This document shows positions 20,484-28,890 of a stretch of 30,619 bases of DNA, in pieces. The notes under the pieces were generated by a model. That model saw only the letters and a list, made by a program, of their open reading frames with translations, was not told the origin of the DNA and did no database searches. The DNA comes from JAAZBW01 sp035647855 (GTDB lineage: Bacteria; Actinomycetota; Actinomycetes; Actinomycetales; Actinomycetaceae). The first letter of the stretch is position 1. The number at the start of each line of letters is the position of its first letter. The translations under genes were made by a program, and so were the position numbers. The stretch spans positions 1-30,619 of the forward strand of contig DASRMP010000091.1 in the NCBI GenBank assembly GCA_035647855.1, read 5' to 3'.

Positions 20484-23400
20484 ATGTCTTCCCGTTGGCA
20501 GTTCTGGATCGACCGCGGCGGCACGTTCACGGATATCGTCGCCCAGCGGCCCGATGGCACGCTTGTATCGCGCAAAGTCCTCTCGGAGGACAGCGCCAAC
20601 CCGCCGCGCTACAGGGACGCGGCGGTCGCGGGCATCCGGATCCTCATGGGCGTCGGGCCCGCGGACCCGATACCGGTGGAGCAGATCGAGATCGTCCGGA
20701 TGGGTACCACGGTCGCGACCAACGCGCTGCTGGAGCGCACCGGTGAGCCGACGGCGCTGGTGATCACGCGAGGCTTCGCGGACGCGCTCCGGATCGGCTA
20801 CCAGAACCGGCCGCACATCTTCGAGCGGAACATCGTGCTGCCGAGCATGCTCTACGAGCAGGTGGTCGAGGTGGACGAACGCGTTACGGCCGGCGGTGAG
20901 GTCCTGCGCGCACCGGACACGGATGCGATCGCCGGCCGGCTGCGCGAGGTGTGGGCGGACGGGATCCGGACGGTCGCCGTCGTGTGCATGCACAGCCACC
21001 TCTACCCGGAGCACGAGCAGCGGATCGGCAAGCTCGCGGCAGAGCTCGGCTTCGAGCAGATCTCGCTGTCCAGCGAGGTCAGCCCGCTGATGAAACTGGT
21101 GCCGCGCGGGGACACGGCAGTCGTGGACGCGTACCTTTCCCCGATCCTGCGGCGCTACGTGGATCAGGTGAGTGCGGAACTGCCCGGCGTGCGGCTGCTG
21201 TTCATGCAGTCCCACGGCGGGCTCACGGAGGCCCGGCACTTCCGCGGCAAGGACGCGATTCTGTCCGGACCGGCCGGCGGGATCGTGGGAATGGTGCGCA
21301 TGTCGCAGCGGGCGGGCCTGGATCGGGTGATCGGCTTCGACATGGGCGGCACGTCCACGGATGTGTCCCACTTCGCGGGCGAGTTCGAGCGCGTTTTCCA
21401 CTCCGAGGTGGCGGGCGTCCGGCTCCGGGCGCCGATGCTGGATATCAACACGGTCGCCGCAGGTGGCGGCTCGGTGCTGCACTTCGATGGCGCGCGCTAT
21501 CGAGTTGGGCCGCACTCGGCCGGCGCGATGCCCGGACCCGCTTCCTATGGCTTCGGCGGGCCGCTGACCGTCACGGATGCCAACGTGATGCTCGGCCGGA
21601 TCCAGGCGCAGCACTTCCCGGCAAGCTTCGGGCCGGCCGGGGATCAGCGGCTGGACGTGGAACTGGTGCGGCAGCGCTTCACCGCGCTGGCCGCGGAGAT
21701 CGCGGCCGCTACAGGTGACAACCGCACGCCGGAGGAGGTGGCGACCGGGTTCTTGCGGATCGCCGTCGCGAACATGGCGAACGCGGTGAAGAAGATCTCG
21801 GTGATGAAGGGCCACGACGTCACCCGATACGCCCTGACCACCTTCGGCGGCGCGGGCGGCCAGCACGCGTGCGCGGTTGCGGACCTTCTTGGAATACGCA
21901 CCATCCTGGTGCCGGCGATGGCCGGGGTGCTCTCGGCGCTCGGTATGGGGCTCGCGGATGTGACGGCGATGCGGGAGCAATCCGTCGAGGAGAAGCTGTC
22001 CGGCGAGCTCGTGCCGCGCCTCCGGGCTCTCGCGGCCGATCTCGAGTCGGCGACGACGGCGGAACTGACGGACGAGCGGGTGCCCGTGGGGCGCATGCAC
22101 GTGGAGCGACGCGCGCACCTGCGCTACGACGGCACCGACACCGCCCTGCAGGTGCCACTGGGCGAGCCTGGAGCCATGCGTGCCCAGTTCGAGGCGGCTC
22201 ACGAGCGGCTCTACTCGTTCCTGCTCGACCGTCCGCTGGTGGTGGAGGCGGTCTCGGTGGAGGCCGTCGGCCGGAGCAGCCGCGATCTGCCGATCGAGGC
22301 CGAGCAGGCCGCCGCCCCCGCGGCCCCCGATGAGCCGGCAATTGCTTCCGATGAGCCGGCAACCGCTCCCACCGCGGTCAAGCTCTACAGCCGCGGCGTC
22401 TGGCGTGCCGCTCCGCTCCACCGCCGCGACGGGCTGCGCACCGGCGCCGTCGTCGTCGGTCCCGCAGTGGTGGCGGAGGACAACGCGACCACCGTCGTCG
22501 ACGAAGGATGGCGCGCCACGGTCACCCCGCTTGGTGACCTGCGCCTGGAGCGGATCGCCGAACGGCAGGTTGACGCCGTCCGAGCCACCGTGGACCCCGT
22601 CATGCTGGAGATCTTCAACAACCTGTTCATGAGCGTGGCCGAACAGATGGGCGTGCGCCTGGAGCAGACCGCGCAGTCGGTGAACATCAAGGAACGGCTC
22701 GACTTCTCCTGCGCACTCTTCGACGCCAGCGGCCACCTCATCGCCAACGCGCCCCACATACCGGTGCACCTGGGCTCCATGGGCACGAGCGTGCGCGAGG
22801 TGATCGCCCGCCGCGCGGGCACCATCCGCCCTGGTCAGACGTTCGCGGTGAACGACCCGTATCACGGCGGCACCCACCTCCCGGACATCACGGTCATCAG
22901 CCCGGTCCACGATCGCGACGGCCGCGAGGTGCTCTTCTGGGTGGCCTCTCGCGGGCATCATGCCGAGATCGGCGGAATCACCCCAGGCTCGATGCCCGCG
23001 AGATCGCGATCCGTGGACGAGGAGGGGATCCTTTTCGACACGTGGCTGCTCGCCGAGGAGGGCCGCTTCCGCGAGGACGAGACGCGCGCGCTGCTGACCG
23101 GCGGACCGTACCCCTCACGCAATCCGGACACCAACCTCGCCGACCTCCGCGCCCAGGTGGCCGCCAACGCGCGCGGCGCCCAGGAGGTGCACGCGATTAT
23201 CGGGCACTTCGGGCTCGAGGTGGTGCAGGCGTACATGCGCCACGTCCAGGACAACGCCGAGGAGGCCGTCCGCCGCGTCATCGACACACTCGACGACGGC
23301 GAGTACGCCTACGAGACTGATTCCGGAGCGGTGATCCGGGTCCGAGTGCGGGCCGACCATGCGGAACGCTCCGCAACCATCGACTTCTCCGGCACCTCTC

Positions 23401-24143
23401 CCCAACTCGCGACCAACCTCAACGCGCCCGCGGCAGTGACCACGGCCGCGGTGCTCTACGTGTTCCGGACACTGGTCGGCGAAGACATCCCCCTCAACGA
23501 CGGCTGCCTGCGGCCGATCGAGATCGTCCTGCCTGCGGCGTCGATGCTCTCGCCCGAATACCCGGCCGCGGTGGTGGGCGGGAACGTGGAGACCTCGCAG
23601 GCGGTCACGGGCGCGCTCTTCGGTGCCCTCGGAGTCATGGCCGAGGGCGCGGGAACGATGAACAACCTCTCGTTCGGCAACGCCGAGCACCAGTACTACG
23701 AGACGCTCGCGTCCGGATCGGGTGCCGGGCCCGGCTTCCACGGCACCGCCGTCGTCCAGACGCACATGACCAACTCCCGGCTCACGGACCCCGAGGTCCT
23801 GGAGTCGCGCTACCCGGTACTGCTCGAGTCGTACGGCATTCGCCGGGGCAGCGGCGGTGCGGGGCGCTGGAAAGGCGGCGACGGCGGAGTCCGCCGCCTG
23901 CGCTTCCTCGAACCCATGACCGTGAGCATGCTCTCCGGCCATCGCCGCGTGCCGCCGTACGGCATGGCCGGCGGGTCATCCGGAGCGCTGGGCCGGAACC
24001 TCGTCGAACGGGCGGACGGGGCCGTGACGGAACTGGCGGGCAACGTGGTGGCCGACCTGGATGTGGGTGACGTGCTCGTCGTCGAGACGCCCGGTGGTGG
24101 CGGATACGGGCAGCCGGAGCGGCGAGAGCGGCCGGAGTCGTAG
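20484..24143 (+). CDS. Fused HyuA-HyuB hydantoinase / 5-oxoprolinase
   Basis: The 1219-residue chain joins two subunits that are separate in many bacteria. The HyuA-like part (1 to about 690) starts with WIDRGGTFTDIVA, the ATP-binding signature of the acetate-kinase/Hsp70-like superfamily, and includes GFDMGGTSTDVSHF and FGGAGGQHACAVADLLG. The HyuB-like part (about 703-1219) begins VDPVMLEIFNNLFMSVAEQM and contains NDPYHGGTHLPDITV. The fused form is typical of ATP-dependent 5-oxoprolinase (5-oxoproline to glutamate), but related enzymes open hydantoins or carboxylate acetone, so the substrate stays open. Adjacent S9 peptidase activity could supply pyroglutamyl products. A 21-bp duplication encodes DEPAIAS/DEPATAP in a linker near residue 620. 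Upstream in-frame starts inside the peptidase gene are rejected. Confidence 0.9.
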   Translation: MSSRWQFWIDRGGTFTDIVAQRPDGTLVSRKVLSEDSANPPRYRDAAVAGIRILMGVGPADPIPVEQIEIVRMGTTVATNALLERTGEPTALVITRGFADALRIGYQNRPHIFERNIVLPSMLYEQVVEVDERVTAGGEVLRAPDTDAIAGRLREVWADGIRTVAVVCMHSHLYPEHEQRIGKLAAELGFEQISLSSEVSPLMKLVPRGDTAVVDAYLSPILRRYVDQVSAELPGVRLLFMQSHGGLTEARHFRGKDAILSGPAGGIVGMVRMSQRAGLDRVIGFDMGGTSTDVSHFAGEFERVFHSEVAGVRLRAPMLDINTVAAGGGSVLHFDGARYRVGPHSAGAMPGPASYGFGGPLTVTDANVMLGRIQAQHFPASFGPAGDQRLDVELVRQRFTALAAEIAAATGDNRTPEEVATGFLRIAVANMANAVKKISVMKGHDVTRYALTTFGGAGGQHACAVADLLGIRTILVPAMAGVLSALGMGLADVTAMREQSVEEKLSGELVPRLRALAADLESATTAELTDERVPVGRMHVERRAHLRYDGTDTALQVPLGEPGAMRAQFEAAHERLYSFLLDRPLVVEAVSVEAVGRSSRDLPIEAEQAAAPAAPDEPAIASDEPATAPTAVKLYSRGVWRAAPLHRRDGLRTGAVVVGPAVVAEDNATTVVDEGWRATVTPLGDLRLERIAERQVDAVRATVDPVMLEIFNNLFMSVAEQMGVRLEQTAQSVNIKERLDFSCALFDASGHLIANAPHIPVHLGSMGTSVREVIARRAGTIRPGQTFAVNDPYHGGTHLPDITVISPVHDRDGREVLFWVASRGHHAEIGGITPGSMPARSRSVDEEGILFDTWLLAEEGRFREDETRALLTGGPYPSRNPDTNLADLRAQVAANARGAQEVHAIIGHFGLEVVQAYMRHVQDNAEEAVRRVIDTLDDGEYAYETDSGAVIRVRVRADHAERSATIDFSGTSPQLATNLNAPAAVTTAAVLYVFRTLVGEDIPLNDGCLRPIEIVLPAASMLSPEYPAAVVGGNVETSQAVTGALFGALGVMAEGAGTMNNLSFGNAEHQYYETLASGSGAGPGFHGTAVVQTHMTNSRLTDPEVLESRYPVLLESYGIRRGSGGAGRWKGGDGGVRRLRFLEPMTVSMLSGHRRVPPYGMAGGSSGALGRNLVERADGAVTELAGNVVADLDVGDVLVVETPGGGGYGQPERRERPES
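22329..22370 (+). repeat. 21-bp in-frame tandem duplication in the hydantoinase gene
   Basis: GATGAGCCGGCAA begins two adjacent 21-bp copies encoding DEPAIAS and DEPATAP in an Ala/Pro-rich linker of the HyuA half. Confidence 0.88.
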
Positions 24144-24156
24144 CGCCGGCGTGTGA

Positions 24157-24639
24157 TCAGCGCTTGTGGTAGTTCTCGACGACGCCGGCGATATCGTCCT
24201 TGAGGAGAGAGGGGATCGGCGAGACGAGCGCGTTCTTGGGGAAATGGCTACCCCAGAGATAGGCGGACGAGGCGTGACTGGGTGCTTTGGCGTCCTGCCG
24301 CAGGACTACAAGGTAGTCGCGTCCGTTGAAGTCGTCGATCTCGACGGCACTGATCTTTGACCACGGGAGGCTCCAACCCCGTCCGCCCTTGCGGGCGATC
24401 CCTCTGGCGTCGACCCTGACGATGGCGATGCGGGTCGTGTATGAACTCCATCCCTGGTAGGCGAGCACGACGGCGATGGTGAAGAAGATGATTGCTGTCG
24501 GTCCGTTTCCCACGACCACCTCTCGGACCGCCCACGCGAGTGTGAGGACGGCCACTCCTGTGAGGCCCCACATCATACGAGTATTCAACGGATCGGGTTC
24601 TGCGGTGATGATTGAGCCGGTGTCGTCGTCGGTTCTCAC
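24157..24639 (-). CDS. Two-helix membrane protein with one PH-like domain
   Basis: The 160-residue product starts with a polar tail (RTDDDTGSIITAEPDPLNTR). Two hydrophobic segments follow (MMWGLTGVAVLTLAWAV and GPTAIIFFTIAVVLAY), then a strand-rich domain with VDARGIARKGGRGWSLPW, SKISAVEIDDFNGRDYLVVL and a C-terminal helix. The WSLPW-SKI-AVE pattern repeats in the neighbour at 24677 and in the gene at 17830. The GTG start is 6 nt after TACGCT on this strand. It converges with the hydantoinase gene 13 bp away. PH-like domains of this kind usually mediate binding or oligomerisation at the membrane; the ligand is unknown. Confidence 0.75.
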   Translation of the reverse strand: MRTDDDTGSIITAEPDPLNTRMMWGLTGVAVLTLAWAVREVVVGNGPTAIIFFTIAVVLAYQGWSSYTTRIAIVRVDARGIARKGGRGWSLPWSKISAVEIDDFNGRDYLVVLRQDAKAPSHASSAYLWGSHFPKNALVSPIPSLLKDDIAGVVENYHKR

Positions 24640-24645
24640 CGGTCC

Positions 24646-24651
24646 AGCGTA
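24646..24651 (-). promoter_or_regulatory. Leaderless -10 box TACGCT
   Basis: On the minus strand TACGCT is followed by 6 nt and the GTG at 24639. Confidence 0.5.
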
Positions 24652-24676
24652 GCCGTGCGGTCGGCTCCGATGGCTC

Positions 24677-25735
24677 TCAACGGCGGCGCCGGAAGGCCAC
24701 AAGTGCCGCGGTGACGGCGTCACGCTGATCGGCGGGGATGGGTGAGATCAGCGCGTTGGCCTGGAACGGATGGCCCCGAAGCTGGGTTGCGGAGCGGTGG
24801 TACATCGCGTTCTCATCCATCCGGACAACCACAAGATAATCGTTCTCCTGGTAGGACTCGACACTCGCGGACTTGATTTCCTTCCAGCGCAGCGACCAGC
24901 CCCACGGACCCGCGCGCTGGATCCCCAACTCGGCGACGAGAACGATCGACTGCCGTGCCTTGAATGAGTTCCACGTACGGTAGAGAAGGAACGCGCTGAC
25001 GAGGCCCATCGCCACCGTTGCAGGGATGCTGTCCTGGAAGTAGATCCAGACCGTGAACGCGATCGCAATGATGGCCAGGCCCAGGTTGGTGAGCATCTCC
25101 CGGCGGGCGAGGCGGTCGGTCATCGTGGTGACGACCGGGCCCGCCGTGGCGCGCTTCTTGCTCTTCCGGGCGGCGGCCTTCTCTTCGTCGAGCACTTCCC
25201 TGGTGGCGTCGGAGAGGCGAATCCGGGAGGGGTCGAATCCGGGGTGGCCGGGCAGATGCCCGGCGATGTAGCGCTCGATCTCCACAGCGAGCTGGTCGAA
25301 GATCGGCAGGATGTAGCCGCCGGTCGGCAGTCCGCCGAGGTCTTCGTTGAGGTCCTGCGGTTTGTTGCGCCAGGTCCGGGACCAGTGCTTGACCTGGTTG
25401 TGGGGCACCACCACAAGCACCTGCTGCTTGTCGTACGGGTGGACCGCGGCGTACTCGATCTCCGACCAGGGGATCGACAGTCCGAAGCGTCCTTTCCGGT
25501 GGATGCCCTCCTTGTCGAGCCGAACCGTGGTTGGGATGGCCGGGGTGAGACGCCGTCCCATGACCAAACCCGGGATCGCGAGGAGCGCGATCCCGATCGC
25601 GACTTGCCAGGGTCCGTTCAGTGCCACGGCCGCCGCGACCGCTGCCGGCAGAGCCATCAGTGCCCACGAGAGCCTGTTGAACTGGCGAACGAGAAGGTCC
25701 GGTTCGTCGACGGATTCGATCGCGGAGGGAGCCAT
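24677..25735 (-). CDS. Membrane protein with two tandem helix-pair plus PH-like modules
   Basis: The 352-residue product is an internal duplication of the architecture seen in its neighbour. Module 1 (about 1-150) has two hydrophobic segments, then LDKEGIHRKGRFGLSIPW, SEIEYAAVHPYDKQQVLVVV and a longer helical insert. Module 2 (about 200-352) has two segments, then ELGIQRAGPWGWSLRW, KEIKSASVESYQENDYLVVV and a helix. The second module is closer to the 24157 gene: both contain GHPFQANALISPIP or SHFPKNALVSPIP. The two therefore probably arose by duplication. The ATG is 7 nt after TAGCCT. The reading frame extends upstream to 26206, antisense to the chromate-type transporter, and that extension is rejected. 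Function is unknown. Confidence 0.78.
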   Translation of the reverse strand: MAPSAIESVDEPDLLVRQFNRLSWALMALPAAVAAAVALNGPWQVAIGIALLAIPGLVMGRRLTPAIPTTVRLDKEGIHRKGRFGLSIPWSEIEYAAVHPYDKQQVLVVVPHNQVKHWSRTWRNKPQDLNEDLGGLPTGGYILPIFDQLAVEIERYIAGHLPGHPGFDPSRIRLSDATREVLDEEKAAARKSKKRATAGPVVTTMTDRLARREMLTNLGLAIIAIAFTVWIYFQDSIPATVAMGLVSAFLLYRTWNSFKARQSIVLVAELGIQRAGPWGWSLRWKEIKSASVESYQENDYLVVVRMDENAMYHRSATQLRGHPFQANALISPIPADQRDAVTAALVAFRRRR

Positions 25736-25742
25736 GACGGCA

Positions 25743-25748
25743 AGGCTA
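25743..25748 (-). promoter_or_regulatory. Leaderless -10 box TAGCCT
   Basis: On the minus strand TAGCCT is followed by 7 nt and the ATG at 25735. Confidence 0.55.
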
Positions 25749-25861
25749 CCTTTTTGCGGAGGGGCGCCGAACCGGCTCGGCGCGGGCGGCCCGGTGTGAC
25801 ATGGCCCGCGCGGACGGGAGGTCAGGATCGCGTCCGCCGACGTCGGTCTCGCGCAGCGGTC

Positions 25862-25867
25862 TAGGGT
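25862..25867 (+). promoter_or_regulatory. Leaderless -10 box TAGGGT of the ChrA-like gene
   Basis: TAGGGT is followed by 7 nt and the ATG at 25875. An in-frame ATT at 25866 lies within the box and is not a plausible start. Confidence 0.55.
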
Positions 25868-25874
25868 GATTGCC

Positions 25875-27239
25875 ATGGCTTCGCCGCTGCTCCAGCACCT
25901 CGGCTCGATGATGAAGCTCGGGACCATCGGGTTCGGGGGAGGGTCCGCGCTCATCCCGTTGTTCGAGAAGGAACTCGTCCGCGACCGCGCCGTACTCGAG
26001 GAGGATGAGTTCATCCGGCACACAGTGGTTGCGAACGTGACGCCGGGAGGGCTGCCGACCAAGCTGGCAGCGCTGTCAGGGCTGCGTCTCGCGGGAGTAG
26101 CGGGTGGTGTTCTGGCCGGGTTCGTCACGACTCTTCCCGGCACCCTGATGGGTATCGGACTGGTTGCTCTGTTCGGGCTGCTCGGCGAGCGTGGTGTGCT
26201 CGTCATAGAGTTCGCCTCGGTCGGTATCTCGGCGTACGTGGTCGTGGTGCTGCTCGACTACGTGATCAGGATCGTGGGGACGGCGCCGAAACGGGGCGTC
26301 GCGCTGGCGATCGTCCTCGCCGTGGCGCTCGCGACGGGGCCGAACTCGCTCATCCGGCTTACGGGTCTGCTGATAGGCCGGGAGTGGGAGGCCGGGCTGC
26401 CGGAATTCGGCTCGGTGCAGATCGTGGTGCTCGCGCTCGCGATCATCGTTGGCTACTCGCTCCTCACGGGCTCGCGGCGCCGCTCGTCCGAACCTCGTCT
26501 CACCGCGGGCGCGGCCGGAGGGGATGCAGAAATTGGCGGAGAGCGGCCGCAATCCCTGGCGAGGCCCGCGCTCATCGTGACGGGCATTTTCGCGGGTCTC
26601 ATGATTCTCGCCTTCGCGGGTTCCTGGGCGGTGGCAGGCATGCCGGGGTTGGTGTTCATGGGCCTCATCGCGCTCTCGATAGCCGCGACCTTCGGCGGCG
26701 GCAATGCCTACATCGGGATCGGAGCGGGATTCTTCGTCACCACGGGCATGATCTCCGCCGGGATGTACTACGGCCAACTCGTGCCGATCGCCAACGCGAC
26801 TCCGGGGCCGCTGATCATGAAGCTCGCCGCCCAGATGGGCTGGGTGTTCGGCGTCGAGAACTACGGCTACGTCGCCGCCGCCGTGCTGGCGGCCTGCGCC
26901 CTCGTCCAGGGGGTCGGCGTCTCGAACGTCTTCGCCATGCTCGTCTTCGCGGGCTACGAGCGGTACGCGAACGCTCCGATCCTGCGCGATCTCGCGGTCT
27001 ACATCCTGCCCGTCATCGGCGGGATGCTCATCACGACCGCGCTCGACATGTCGCACACCGCAGCCGTCCTCGGCGCGCAGGCGGGCCCACCGGTCACGGC
27101 CATGGCGTGGGCGTTCGTCGCACTCGTGGCGGTGAGCTGGTGGATCGTGCGGCGCTTCAGGATCATGGACCTGTGGATCATTCTGGGCGCGGGCGTCCTG
27201 ACGCTCGGCGTGCTCGGCGCCATCGTCTGGGGCGCGTAG
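25875..27239 (+). CDS. ChrA-like chromate-ion-transporter family protein
   Basis: The 454-residue product is a two-domain CHR-family membrane protein. Each half opens with a glycine-rich motif: FGGGSALIPLFEKELV (residues 20-35) in the first and FGGGNAYIGIGAGFFV in the second. Each is followed by a conserved VTPGG or ATPGPL stretch. About ten hydrophobic segments are visible, with a charged cytoplasmic linker (RRRSSEPRLTAGAAGG) between the halves. CHR proteins export chromate by proton antiport, but many homologues have other or unknown anion substrates. No chromate reductase or ChrB-type regulator is visible, so the substrate is unproven. The gene is transcribed alone and converges on the deacetylase gene 19 bp downstream. 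Confidence 0.85.
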   Translation: MASPLLQHLGSMMKLGTIGFGGGSALIPLFEKELVRDRAVLEEDEFIRHTVVANVTPGGLPTKLAALSGLRLAGVAGGVLAGFVTTLPGTLMGIGLVALFGLLGERGVLVIEFASVGISAYVVVVLLDYVIRIVGTAPKRGVALAIVLAVALATGPNSLIRLTGLLIGREWEAGLPEFGSVQIVVLALAIIVGYSLLTGSRRRSSEPRLTAGAAGGDAEIGGERPQSLARPALIVTGIFAGLMILAFAGSWAVAGMPGLVFMGLIALSIAATFGGGNAYIGIGAGFFVTTGMISAGMYYGQLVPIANATPGPLIMKLAAQMGWVFGVENYGYVAAAVLAACALVQGVGVSNVFAMLVFAGYERYANAPILRDLAVYILPVIGGMLITTALDMSHTAAVLGAQAGPPVTAMAWAFVALVAVSWWIVRRFRIMDLWIILGAGVLTLGVLGAIVWGA

Positions 27240-27253
27240 CCCTCCGCGCGCCC
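27230..27253. terminator. Possible bidirectional terminator hairpin
   Basis: GGGCGCG pairs with CGCGCCC over a 10-nt loop. It spans the ChrA-like stop and the gap to the convergent deacetylase gene. No U-tract is present. Confidence 0.4.
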
Positions 27254-27258
27254 GGGCC

Positions 27259-28047
27259 TCAGTTCTCGCGAGGCGCGTCGGCCGCTGCGTGCGGCGCGTT
27301 GACCGCTGCGTGCGGCGCGTTGACCGCCACGCGCCGGAAGACCTCGGCCATCCGGCCCTCGGGCAGGCCCGCCCGCTGGGCCGAACCGAGAGCCGCCGTG
27401 CGAAGCCGCTGTTCGAGCGCGCCCTCGGGCATGAAACCGATCTGGGAGACATGCTTCTGAAGCGCCGCGACCTTCCGGTGGAAGACATCCGTGATGTCCA
27501 CGGCATGGTTCGGCTCCGGATGACCCGAGAGCCACACCTCGGGCACCTTGTACGCCGCGAGGCCCTCCTCAGCGAAGAGTTCGGGCCACGCATGCGGGTT
27601 CTCGGAGGCCGGGTAGACCGCGCGGATCGTGGCCTCGCCCGCAGCCAGGTGGTCCGGATGCGACGCGTAGATGCGGTTCCAGTCGCGATCCGGTGACTGC
27701 GTGAGAATCCGCTGCGGCCGCACCTGGCGGATGATCCGGACGATGTCCCTCTGCAGGTCGTACGTCGGCTGCAGCCACCCGTCCCGGTGCCCGTCGAGGA
27801 ACCGCACGTCCGTCACCCCGACGACTGCGGAGGCCGCGCGCTGCTCGGCCTCCCGCCTCGCAGACATCACGGACATGTCCTCGTCTTCGAGGCCGCCCTG
27901 ATCTCCGCGAGTGCACACGACCAACGTCACTTCGAAGCCCTCGTCCGACCATGTGGCGAGCGTTCCGGCGGCGCCGAAGTCCGCGTCGTCGGGGTGCGCG
28001 ACGACGACGAGCGCACGCGGCATGACGGGTCCCGGAGTGGTGGTCAT
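27259..28047 (-). CDS. PIG-L family zinc-dependent deacetylase
   Basis: The 262-residue product has the PIG-L/MshB fold signature. The metal ligands are predicted in AHPDD (His18, Asp21) and SHPDH (His133). Family members remove N-acetyl groups from GlcNAc-type sugars, including the mycothiol precursor (MshB), or cleave mycothiol conjugates (Mca). I cannot choose among these from the sequence. Length and the ligands suit an active enzyme. The start ATG overlaps the stop of the upstream membrane-protein gene (ATGA), so coupled translation is likely; a TAGAAT box 7 nt upstream could add a leaderless transcript. The C-terminus carries the repeat VNAPHAA twice, from a 21-bp duplication, beyond the expected domain end. 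Confidence 0.88.
   Translation of the reverse strand: MTTTPGPVMPRALVVVAHPDDADFGAAGTLATWSDEGFEVTLVVCTRGDQGGLEDEDMSVMSARREAEQRAASAVVGVTDVRFLDGHRDGWLQPTYDLQRDIVRIIRQVRPQRILTQSPDRDWNRIYASHPDHLAAGEATIRAVYPASENPHAWPELFAEEGLAAYKVPEVWLSGHPEPNHAVDITDVFHRKVAALQKHVSQIGFMPEGALEQRLRTAALGSAQRAGLPEGRMAEVFRRVAVNAPHAAVNAPHAAADAPREN
27280..27321 (-). repeat. 21-bp in-frame tandem duplication in the PIG-L gene
   Basis: Two near-identical 21-bp copies containing GCTGCGTGCGGCGCGTT (+ strand) encode VNAPHAA twice and a third degraded version (ADAP) at the C-terminus. Confidence 0.88.
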
Positions 28048-28811
28048 GCGGACGATTCTATGCAAGCCGCCTGATGCCCGCCGCTCGCGGGCCTGCCCTC
28101 GGATTCCGGTGTCAGATGCAGCCGGGCCACCAGTGGCTCACGCCGTCCGTCCAGTTCACGCTCTTCGTGCTTGATGATCGCGAGGAGCATCAAGGCCTGC
28201 CCGGACATGCCGAGCACGGCCGAACCGATCGCCGTCGCGGGTCCTGCGGTGCCGAGCGAACCGGAGATCAGTACGACGCACGCAGCGAGAAAGGCGAGGA
28301 TGCCGCCACCCGCCGCGAGCAGGCCGAGACCGCTGGCGAGGACGCCCACCACCGCGGCGGCGAGCGCCGCCAGGAGAACAGGGACGAGGAGCGCGCCCGC
28401 CGGCCCGACCACTGCGAACACGAGCGTGCCGAACCCGACCACGTAGATCCAGATCCAGCCCTTCTCATAGGTCAGGAAGGTCTCGTGCCGGAACGGCCAG
28501 AGCGCCGACCATTGTGCGCCCATGGCGAGGATCAGCAGACCGGACACTGCGGCGAGGCGGATCGAGTCCGTGAGGGCTTCGGCGGCGATGTCGGCGAGGA
28601 GCAGCAGTACGAGGCCGGCGGTCCACCAGCGCACAAGCCGCGAGCGCGGCGGATCCGTCGATACCCAGAGCATCTCGATCAGGAGCGGCAGGGCGAACCA
28701 TGTGCTCACCAGCGCGAGTGCCGATCCGAACGGGAGCGCCACCAGGCGGATGAGCACAGCGACGAGGAAGACCACGAGGAGGATTCGTGCGGAGTGTCGC
28801 CGGGGGAGCAC
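28044..28811 (-). CDS. Multi-pass membrane protein, possibly YhhN/lysoplasmalogenase-like
   Basis: The 255-residue product has about seven or eight hydrophobic segments. They begin with ILLVVFLVAVLIRLVALPFG and include LVLLLLADIAAEAL, LAAVSGLLILAMGAQWSAL and ILAFLAACVVLISGSLG. The order and length recall the YhhN family of alkenyl-glycerophospholipid hydrolases, and the LLLADIAAEAL segment resembles their gDxxL motif, but the match is loose and I hold it weakly. The C-terminal tail is hydrophilic. The GTG start lies 6 nt after TATGCT. The gene is the first of a pair with the PIG-L deacetylase, which it overlaps by 4 bp. Confidence 0.6.
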   Translation of the reverse strand: MLPRRHSARILLVVFLVAVLIRLVALPFGSALALVSTWFALPLLIEMLWVSTDPPRSRLVRWWTAGLVLLLLADIAAEALTDSIRLAAVSGLLILAMGAQWSALWPFRHETFLTYEKGWIWIYVVGFGTLVFAVVGPAGALLVPVLLAALAAAVVGVLASGLGLLAAGGGILAFLAACVVLISGSLGTAGPATAIGSAVLGMSGQALMLLAIIKHEERELDGRREPLVARLHLTPESEGRPASGGHQAACIESSA

Positions 28812-28817
28812 GTCACG

Positions 28818-28823
28818 AGCATA
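28818..28823 (-). promoter_or_regulatory. Leaderless -10 box TATGCT
   Basis: On the minus strand TATGCT is followed by 6 nt and the GTG at 28811. Confidence 0.55.
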
Positions 28824-28890
28824 GCCCGGCGGTCATCGGCCGGTGACCGCGCTGAATTCGCCCCACCGTCCCCGCGTCCCGCACCGCCGA

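Noticed and set aside
20436..22961. 841-aa frame antisense to the hydantoinase gene
   Set aside because: Shadow frame produced by high GC3 in the opposite gene; Arg/His/Pro-rich, no motifs and no start signals.
25736..26206. N-terminal extension of the doubled PH-like protein
   Set aside because: It lies antisense to the ChrA-like gene and has no family features, while a TAGCCT box sets the start at 25735.
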